11,969 nucleotides of DNA from Lachnospiraceae bacterium UBA1251 (lineage in GTDB: Bacteria > Bacillota > Clostridia > Lachnospirales > Lachnospiraceae): NCBI GenBank assembly GCA_002308255.1, contig DBVZ01000072.1, positions 1,714 to 13,682 of the forward strand, in the 5' to 3' direction. Both the position numbers and the translations under genes were made by a program. The notes under the pieces are model-generated. The model saw only the letters and a program-made list of their open reading frames with translations. It was not told where the DNA came from and searched no databases. Within the stretch, counting starts at the first letter, position 1. Every line of letters starts with the position of its first letter. Positions 7,362-11,969 of this stretch are shown in pieces.

Positions 7362-7400
7362 GGCCTGCCTGCCGGAAAGACGCGCGGACAGGCCTTTTTT
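7362..7400 (+). terminator. intrinsic terminator, expression platform of the glycine riboswitch
   Basis: GGCCTG at 7362-7367 pairs with CAGGCC at 7389-7394, followed directly by six T residues at 7395-7400. The 21-nt interior can pair further only imperfectly. It lies between the second aptamer and the ribosome binding site of the symporter gene, so premature termination is the likely control mechanism. The 9-mer GCCTGCCGG at 7367-7375 is an exact copy of the aptamer 2 P2 segment at 7251-7259, which suggests an alternative pairing described in the findings. Confidence 0.85.
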
Positions 7401-7426
7401 CATGGAGGGAGAGAAGGAGAGGAAAT

Positions 7427-8833
7427 ATGGAAGGTTTTACAAAATTTGTAACAGCGCTCGATGATTTCGCGTGGGGACCCGTCATGCTGATCCTGCTGGT
7501 CGGCACGGGCGTTTATTTCACAGCCCGCACCGGCGCGCTGCAGTTCAGAAAATTCGGCTACGCGATGAAAAATACGCTCGGCAAAGCGTTCTCGAAGCAG
7601 AAAGCCGGAAAAGGAGAGGTGACTCCGTTCCAGGCGATGACGACTGCTCTTGCCGGAACGGTCGGAACCGGCAATATCGCCGGCGTCACCGGCGCGATCT
7701 TCATCGGCGGACCCGGCGCCGTGTTCTGGCTGTGGGTCTCCGCGCTGGTCGGTATGATCACGAAATACTCGGAAGTTCTTCTTGCTGTCAAATACCGTGA
7801 GAGAAATGCCGCGGGAGACTGGGTCGGCGGACCGATGTACTCGATCAAGAACGGACTCGGAAAGAGCTGGCTGTGGCTTGCTTATCTGTTTGCATTTTTC
7901 GGTATGGTGGCATCGTTCGGTATCGGCAATACGACGCAGGTCGACTCCATTGCGACGGCGCTCAATACGGCAGTCGAGGCGTTCGGCGGTGTGACCGGCA
8001 ACGCTTTCCGGATCGCGATCGGCGTGATCGTAGCGATCATCGTGGCAGTCGTTATCATCGGCGGCATTAAGAGAATCGGCGCGGTCACGGAAAAGCTCGT
8101 CCCATTCATGGCGGTTATTTATATTATCGCGGCTCTTATCGTTATCTTCGGCAATATCGGACAGATCGGCGTTGTGCTCGGCGCTATCTTCAAAGGCGCT
8201 TTCAGCCCGCGCGGCATCGCCGGCGGCGCTCTCGGCGTAGGCATCATGACAACGATCCAGAAGGGTATCGCGCGAGGCGTGTTCTCCAACGAAGCCGGTC
8301 TTGGTTCTGCTCCGATCGCGCATGCAGCGACCTCGCATGTGGATCCCGTTAAACAGGGCCTTTACGGAATCTTCGAAGTTTTCATGGATTCTATCGTCAT
8401 CTGCACACTGACCTCCCTCGCACTGCTTATGGGCCTTTCGGGACAGGTCGGCATCAACGGCATCGAGTGGGGCGTAAGCCACGGCAGTGAGATGGTCGCC
8501 GCTGCGTTCTCCGGCGTGTTCGGAGGAAAGTTCAGTGCTATTATCATCGCGGTCGGTCTGAGCCTCTTCGCTCTGTCCACGATCCTCAGCTGGTCTTTGT
8601 ACGGCGCGCGCTGCTGCGAATTCCTGTTCGGCAAGGTGTCCAAACCGGCTACGCTTGTTTACAAGGTTCTGTTCTGTGTCGTTCTCATCATCGGTTCCAC
8701 GCTCGGTCTTGACCTTGTATGGACGATCGGCGATGCTCTGAACGGACTTATGGCGCTCCCGAACCTGATCGCCCTGCTCCTGCTTTCCGGAACAGTGATC
8801 AAGCTCACGAAGGAATACTTCGCAAACAGATAG
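7427..8833 (+). CDS. AGCS family Na+:alanine/glycine symporter
   Basis: 468 residues, almost entirely hydrophobic with about ten membrane segments; a cytoplasmic-membrane sodium-coupled amino-acid carrier of the alanine/glycine:cation symporter family (TC 2.A.25). Diagnostic stretches are TPFQAMTTALAGTVGTGNIA at 66-85, GGPGAVFWLWVSALVGMITK (94-113) running into YSEVLLAVKYRE, GGPMYSIKNGL at 134-144, and QKGIARGVFSNEAGLGSAPI at 278-297. The length is typical for the family. The ATG at 7427 follows GGAGAGG at 7416-7422. The gene is governed by the tandem glycine riboswitch and terminator just upstream, which points to glycine as a main substrate, although the family also carries alanine and the sequence alone does not tell them apart. 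It stands as a single-gene unit closed by the terminator at 8855-8894. Confidence 0.96.
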   Translation: MEGFTKFVTALDDFAWGPVMLILLVGTGVYFTARTGALQFRKFGYAMKNTLGKAFSKQKAGKGEVTPFQAMTTALAGTVGTGNIAGVTGAIFIGGPGAVFWLWVSALVGMITKYSEVLLAVKYRERNAAGDWVGGPMYSIKNGLGKSWLWLAYLFAFFGMVASFGIGNTTQVDSIATALNTAVEAFGGVTGNAFRIAIGVIVAIIVAVVIIGGIKRIGAVTEKLVPFMAVIYIIAALIVIFGNIGQIGVVLGAIFKGAFSPRGIAGGALGVGIMTTIQKGIARGVFSNEAGLGSAPIAHAATSHVDPVKQGLYGIFEVFMDSIVICTLTSLALLMGLSGQVGINGIEWGVSHGSEMVAAAFSGVFGGKFSAIIIAVGLSLFALSTILSWSLYGARCCEFLFGKVSKPATLVYKVLFCVVLIIGSTLGLDLVWTIGDALNGLMALPNLIALLLLSGTVIKLTKEYFANR

Positions 8834-8854
8834 CATTTCGGAACATCTTTACAG

Positions 8855-8894
8855 AAAGCTTCCCTTTCCGCATACGGAAGGGGAAGCTTTTTTT
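8855..8894 (+). terminator. strong Rho-independent terminator after the symporter gene
   Basis: The stem runs 8855-8870 against 8875-8890 around a four-base loop CATA, with one G-T pair in about 16 and a run of seven T residues at 8888-8894. It ends the symporter transcript 22 nt after the stop codon and isolates it from the next promoter at 8909. Confidence 0.93.
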
Positions 8895-8908
8895 GGTCCG
8901 CTGAGCAT

Positions 8909-8936
8909 TTGATTTCTCACTGTGATGTGTTACAAT
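8909..8936 (+). promoter_or_regulatory. promoter with extended -10 for the 109-aa gene operon
   Basis: TTGATT at 8909-8914 and TACAAT at 8931-8936 are separated by 16 nt, and TG at 8928-8929 forms an extended -10 (TGTTACAAT). It follows directly after the symporter terminator. Transcription would begin near 8943, leaving a leader of about 55 nt with two hairpins before the ATG at 8998. Confidence 0.75.
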
Positions 8937-8955
8937 ATCTGTGTATGTGTTGATT

Positions 8956-8983
8956 GCTGCTAAAGCAGCCGGACGGCGTCCGG
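8956..8983 (+). promoter_or_regulatory. paired hairpins in the leader of the 109-aa gene
   Basis: GCTGC-TAAA-GCAGC (8956-8969) is joined to CCGGAC-GGC-GTCCGG (8969-8983), the two sharing one C. They fill most of the predicted leader and end 2 nt before the ribosome binding site AGGAAGG. No T-tract follows. They may protect the 5' end of the mRNA or affect initiation; no known riboswitch class is recognised. Confidence 0.5.
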
Positions 8984-8997
8984 ACAGGAAGGAATAT

Positions 8998-9327
8998 ATG
9001 CTGCACTGGTCGAGCGAATTGTATATTGGGGAGGAGATCAGCGGGAAAGCGGCGGAGATCCGCCGAAACCTCGATGAAGGAAAGCCCGCGGAGAACGCGT
9101 GGCTCATCACGCTGTCCACGAACCGTCAGAACCAGCTTGATATCGTGCACACGGTTTTCCTCAGACAGTCGTGGATCCGGAAGAGCCTTCCTCTGATCGT
9201 GGGCGTGGCGGCAAGCAAAAAAGAAGCGATGCGGATGATCGAAACGATTCTGATGGATTCCCTTAAGACGCATTGCGAAACGGATATGCGCGCATATCTG
9301 GTCGAGAAGCACCACACGGTAATGTGA
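8998..9327 (+). CDS. conserved-looking protein of unknown function, 109 aa
   Basis: I do not recognise a named family. The product is a small soluble alpha/beta-looking protein without signal peptide or membrane segment. It begins MLHWSSELYIGEEI, has a beta-strand-like stretch AWLITLSTN, then LDIVHTVFLRQ and a hydrophobic strand SLPLIVGVAAS followed by a helix KKEAMRMIETILMDSL, and ends in RAYLVEK. The pattern of strand, helix, strand, helix suggests a compact single domain; short proteins of this look occur in Lachnospiraceae, from memory. The frame is open further upstream, with a GTG at 8941, but the ATG at 8998 has AGGAAGG 5 nt away, and the earlier start would lie at the predicted transcription start and translate through two leader hairpins. 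It is the first gene of the probable operon with DUF2953, gerW and lysR, so a link with those is possible but unproved. Confidence 0.75.
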   Translation: MLHWSSELYIGEEISGKAAEIRRNLDEGKPAENAWLITLSTNRQNQLDIVHTVFLRQSWIRKSLPLIVGVAASKKEAMRMIETILMDSLKTHCETDMRAYLVEKHHTVM

Positions 9328-9337
9328 GAATGCCGGG

Positions 9338-9364
9338 CCGGGGAGCCCTGAGGCAGGTTCCCGG
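9338..9364 (+). promoter_or_regulatory. intercistronic hairpin before the DUF2953 gene
   Basis: CCGGGGA (9338-9344) pairs with TTCCCGG (9358-9364), with an inner GCC-CTGA-GGC stem at 9345-9354. An alternative outer pairing is GCCGGG (9332-9337) with CCCGGC (9360-9365). There is no T-tract, so it is not a terminator. It abuts the ribosome binding site GGGAGG (9366-9371) and may set the ratio of the two products or act as an mRNA-stabilising barrier. Confidence 0.5.
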
Positions 9365-9376
9365 CGGGAGGACAGC

Positions 9377-10561
9377 GTGAGCGTTGTTTTATCAATCTTA
9401 AAAATCATAGGAATCATTCTTCTGGTGATCCTGTGCATCATACTGGCTCTTCTTCTTATCGTGCTGTTTGTGCCGATCCGCTACAACGCACATGTCGTAA
9501 AAGAAGAGAGAGGTCCGGACGGGAAGATCACTGAAGGACTGACAGCGCAGGCAGGGATCTCCTGGCTTCTGCATATCATTTCCTTCGGGGTGTCTTTTAA
9601 AGAAGGCAGGCTCAGCAAAGGGCTGAAGATCTTCGGGATCGACTTATCGAAGCGCAAAAAGAAGAAGGAAAAGAAGAAAAAGAGAAAGACCGCGAAGGAA
9701 GGACCGGAGAGACCTCTTTCCGAGATCGCCGAAGACGGGAAAAAGAAAAAGGCGAAAGCGGAATCCGCGCCGAAAGATCTGCTGACAGCGGAAGTCCCGG
9801 AGGAAGAAGCAGAGATATCCGAAGAGGAAACGGCCGGAGCGGAAGGCGTCACGGCCGAAGAGACGGAATCGGCTGCCGGAGGAACGGAACCGCCGGAGGA
9901 TGCCAAAGAGGCGGAACCGCCGGAAGCGGCGCCGGAAGAGACGGGCCAGGAAGAAGCGGCAGGGGAACCTCAGCAGGCGGAAGAGACTCCGGATGAGGAG
10001 GAAAAAACCGCGGAGAAGGCACAGAAAAAAGCCGCAGCGAAGAAAAAGAAGGTGCACCGGAAGAAAGCGGGTTCCTTCAGGGAGTTCCTCTGGAGGATCG
10101 CCGAAGCGCTCTATAACGTGATCCGGAAGATCGTCGGAAAGATCAAAGGGGTCATCGAAAAGCTCAAAGGAATCTTTGCCCTCATTGAAAAATGGACGGA
10201 TTTCCTGGAGGATGACCGCACACAGGACGCGATCGCCCTCGCTTTGAAAGAGGTCGGCGGCATTTTAAAAGGTCTGCTTCCGAAAAAGGTCAGGGGATAT
10301 GTCCGCTTCGGACACGACGATCCCTCGAAGACCGGACAGCAGCTGGCTTATCTGGCGGCAGCGTATCCGCTCTACGGAAAGAGCCTCGATATTTATCCGG
10401 ATTTCGAGAAGAAGGCGCTGGAAGGAGATATTGAGCTGAAGGGAAGAGTTGTTCTGGCAGCGATCGTCTGGGCAGGTCTGAAGCTCATCTTAAATAAGAA
10501 CATCAAATATGTGATCCGTTTCGTAAGAAATAAGGAGGATAAAGCAAATGGCGGAGAATGA
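9377..10561 (+). CDS. DUF2953 domain membrane protein (YtfI-like) with a large charged insertion
   Basis: 394 residues. One membrane helix at about 7-33 is followed by the start of the DUF2953 domain (VPIRYNAHV, then GLTAQAGISWLLHIISFGVS at 54-73). The domain is then interrupted by a low-complexity block of about 140 residues: lysine-rich at 92-105, glutamate/proline/alanine-rich at about 139-209, and lysine-rich again at 214-230. The domain resumes with a helical, basic stretch (about 235-275) and the conserved C-terminal part (LPKKVRGYVRFGHDDPSKTG at 301-320, then LDIYPDFE at 337-344), ending with a second hydrophobic helix. B. subtilis YtfI is also encoded directly before YtfJ/GerW, and the same pairing here supports the assignment. 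Its biochemical role is unknown. The GTG start at 9377 has GGGAGG at 9366-9371. The stop overlaps gerW by 14 nt, so translation is coupled. Confidence 0.88.
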   Translation: MSVVLSILKIIGIILLVILCIILALLLIVLFVPIRYNAHVVKEERGPDGKITEGLTAQAGISWLLHIISFGVSFKEGRLSKGLKIFGIDLSKRKKKKEKKKKRKTAKEGPERPLSEIAEDGKKKKAKAESAPKDLLTAEVPEEEAEISEEETAGAEGVTAEETESAAGGTEPPEDAKEAEPPEAAPEETGQEEAAGEPQQAEETPDEEEKTAEKAQKKAAAKKKKVHRKKAGSFREFLWRIAEALYNVIRKIVGKIKGVIEKLKGIFALIEKWTDFLEDDRTQDAIALALKEVGGILKGLLPKKVRGYVRFGHDDPSKTGQQLAYLAAAYPLYGKSLDIYPDFEKKALEGDIELKGRVVLAAIVWAGLKLILNKNIKYVIRFVRNKEDKANGGE

Positions 10562-11027
10562 TTTCAGAAGTACGGTTGAGACACTGTTCAAGGGAATGGA
10601 CAGCTTCATCACATCGAAGACGGTCGTCGGCGATGCCGTGACGGTCGGGGATACGATCATTGTCCCGCTTGTCGATGTTTCTTTCGGCGTGGGAGCGGGC
10701 GCTTTTGCGAAAGATAAGAAAAACAACGGCGGCGGCGGCATGGGCGGCAAGATGACCCCGAGCGCGGTGCTGGTCGTATCAAACGGCTCCACGAAACTGA
10801 TCGATGTCAAGAATAACGACGGCGTCGGCAAGGTGCTCGATATGGTCCCGGATATCATCAACAAATTCACGGGCGGCAGCGGAAATGCCGAAGGCAAAGC
10901 CGAGAAAGCGCCGGGATGGGCGGAAAATCTCGCGAACCGCGCCCGTTCGGCCATGAAGAAGGACAAACCGGTCTCCGATGATCCGTATGATCTCGAGGAG
11001 GAATTCGGAGAAGAGTTTGCCGAGTAA
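10548..11027 (+). CDS. gerW: GerW family sporulation/germination protein (YtfJ)
   Basis: 159 residues. The N-terminal part (FRSTVETLFKGMDSFITSKT, then VVGDAVTVGDTIIVPLVDVS at 26-45) and the glycine-rich turn FGVGAGAF followed by GGGGMGGKMTPSAVLVV are characteristic of YtfJ/GerW. In B. subtilis GerW is needed for germination in response to L-alanine and is made in sporulating cells; related proteins also occur in species not known to form spores, so its presence does not prove sporulation. The tail after about residue 110 is hydrophilic and ends in an acidic stretch. ATG at 10548 has AAGGAGG at 10532-10538. It overlaps the end of the DUF2953 gene by 14 nt, matching the conserved ytfI-ytfJ pair. 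The lysR-type gene starts 15 nt later. No signal peptide or membrane segment is seen. Confidence 0.93.
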   Translation: MAENDFRSTVETLFKGMDSFITSKTVVGDAVTVGDTIIVPLVDVSFGVGAGAFAKDKKNNGGGGMGGKMTPSAVLVVSNGSTKLIDVKNNDGVGKVLDMVPDIINKFTGGSGNAEGKAEKAPGWAENLANRARSAMKKDKPVSDDPYDLEEEFGEEFAE

Positions 11028-11042
11028 GATCGGGGAAATCTT

Positions 11043-11942
11043 ATGCTGGATACCAAGATTCTTTCACTGTTAAAAGTCGTGGAGACGGGCAACTACACAC
11101 AGGCATCCAGAGCTTTGAATCTGACGCAGCCGGCAGTCAGTCAGCATATCCGCGCCCTGGAAGACGAACTGGGCGTGCGGATCTTCGAGAGAGTGGGAAG
11201 CAGGCTCACGCTGACAAGGGAAGGCTCGATCGTTGTGCAGTACGCGAAACGGATGTTCGCGATCGACGCAAATATGAAGAACGAGCTGCAGGGCAGGCGC
11301 AGCGGCATTACGACCATCAACATCGGGATCACGCATACGATGGAGAGCAATGTGATCCCGGAAGTGCTGGCGAAGTTCGCGAGCATGAGAGAAGGGATCA
11401 AGGTCGTCCTCACTGCGGATACGCAGGATGTGCTTGTGGAAAAAGTCCGGAACTATGAGCTCGACTTCGCGATCCTCGACGGGAAGATCTATCTGCCGGA
11501 GCTGGACTGCCGCATGATGGATACGGACCGTCTGATGCTGATCGTGGCGCCGGAGCATCATCTCGCGGGGCAGGACAAGGTCACGATCGACGTTGTGAAG
11601 CGAGAGAACCTGATCCTTCGTCCCGGCGGATCCGGGACCAGGGACCTGTTCGCGGCATCTCTCGAGAGCCTCGGCATGAGTATCGAGGAGTTCAATGTGA
11701 TCCTGGAAGTGGACAACATCGCCACGATCAAGGACCTCATCCGTCACGGATACGGCGTCTCCATTCTGGCTGAGAGTGCCTGTATGGATGAGCTCGGAAA
11801 AGGCAAGATCGCCGCTCTGCCGATCGAGAACCTGAGCATGGAAAGGCAGATGAATATCGTGTTCTCAAAGGATTTCCGGTATAAGGAAATACTGGATGAG
11901 ATCATAGAGATCTATCAGAGCATGCAGGAAAAGGAAATATAA
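11043..11942 (+). CDS. LysR family transcriptional regulator
   Basis: 299 residues, a standard length. Residues 1-62 form the winged helix-turn-helix (LKVVETGNYTQASRALNLTQ at 10-29, PAVSQHIRALEDELGVRIFE at 30-49, then SRLTLTREG), followed by a linker helix and the effector-binding domain (from about residue 90: INIGITHTMESNVIPEVL) with the family's typical RPGGSGTRD (about 196-204) and GYGVSILAES (236-245) segments. Such regulators bind DNA as tetramers and respond to small metabolites. The effector cannot be read from sequence. Its start is only 15 nt after gerW and on the same strand, unlike the usual divergent arrangement of LysR regulators with their targets, so its target may be elsewhere or downstream of the window. 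ATG at 11043 has GGGGAAA upstream, a modest ribosome binding site. Confidence 0.95.
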   Translation: MLDTKILSLLKVVETGNYTQASRALNLTQPAVSQHIRALEDELGVRIFERVGSRLTLTREGSIVVQYAKRMFAIDANMKNELQGRRSGITTINIGITHTMESNVIPEVLAKFASMREGIKVVLTADTQDVLVEKVRNYELDFAILDGKIYLPELDCRMMDTDRLMLIVAPEHHLAGQDKVTIDVVKRENLILRPGGSGTRDLFAASLESLGMSIEEFNVILEVDNIATIKDLIRHGYGVSILAESACMDELGKGKIAALPIENLSMERQMNIVFSKDFRYKEILDEIIEIYQSMQEKEI

Positions 11943-11951
11943 GAAGGGCGT

Positions 11952-11969
11952 GTGAAAAAACGGAAGTTT
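11952..11969 (+). CDS. possible start of a further gene, cut by the window edge
   Basis: After the lysR-type stop, GAAGGG (11943-11948) is followed by GTG at 11952 and five more open codons reading KKRKF to the window end. A basic start of this kind would suit a membrane or secreted protein. Six codons are too few for identification, and the Shine-Dalgarno spacing is short. Confidence 0.3.

Noticed and set aside
7400..8836. Minus-strand frame of 478 codons opposite the symporter gene
   Set aside because: It shows the same shadow effect; the translation is dominated by Asp, Arg, His and Glu, as expected from reverse complements of Ile, Ala, Val and Gly codons. It also starts next to the strong terminator with no promoter.
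9644..10057. Minus-strand frame rich in Phe/Leu/Arg opposite the charged block of the DUF2953 gene
   Set aside because: It is the reverse complement of Lys/Glu codon runs, and it has no start signal or family resemblance.
1..11969. High frequency of GATC across the window
   Set aside because: Most occurrences fall where a G- or GA-ending context meets ATC (Ile) or where GAT is followed by C, so preferred codons explain them. No clustering suggests an origin or a methylation-linked site.

Overview
The window looks like a chromosomal core region of a fairly GC-rich Firmicute, class Clostridia, most likely Lachnospiraceae or a close relative. The evidence is the order ruvA-ruvB-zapA-U32 enzyme, the DUF2953-gerW (ytfI-ytfJ) sporulation-type pair, a SEDS/class B PBP pair whose PBP has an actinobacterial PbpA-like layout, and a tandem glycine riboswitch ahead of an AGCS-family symporter. 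The genus cannot be settled from this sequence. All convincing genes are on the + strand. I see no insertion sequence, phage gene, CRISPR array, tRNA or rRNA.

Layout. (1) 1-1259: the 3' end of ruvA and all of ruvB, the Holliday-junction branch-migration motor. (2) 1260-1760: a good promoter (1268-1296), zapA (cell division), then three back-to-back dyad symmetries. The last of these is a terminator-like hairpin with a near-perfect Shine-Dalgarno in its loop. (3) 1762-7069: a likely operon of a large U32-family enzyme (RlhA-like, with DUF3656), a SEDS glycosyltransferase (FtsW/RodA/SpoVE family) and a class B penicillin-binding protein. The last two overlap by 4 nt and should form one peptidoglycan synthase. 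(4) 7070-7426: a gene-free regulatory stretch holding an AT-rich promoter island, two glycine aptamers in tandem and an intrinsic terminator. It controls (5) an AGCS-family Na+/amino-acid symporter (7427-8833), closed by a strong terminator. (6) 8909-11942: a new promoter, then a 109-aa conserved-looking protein of unknown function, a membrane-anchored DUF2953 protein with a large charged insertion, a GerW/YtfJ-family protein and a LysR-type regulator. These are tightly packed and probably co-transcribed. A further gene may begin at the right edge.

Themes. The left half joins DNA repair, division and wall synthesis; the centre is a self-contained glycine-responsive transport unit; the right half is a sporulation/germination-type pair with an unknown gene in front and a regulator behind. 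I did not find a clearly new multi-gene system. The best leads are the riboswitch expression platform (a 9-nt aptamer segment is duplicated in the terminator arm), the terminator/Shine-Dalgarno overlap before the U32 gene, the uncharacterised 109-aa gene with its structured leader, and the +/-/+ charged block in the DUF2953 protein.
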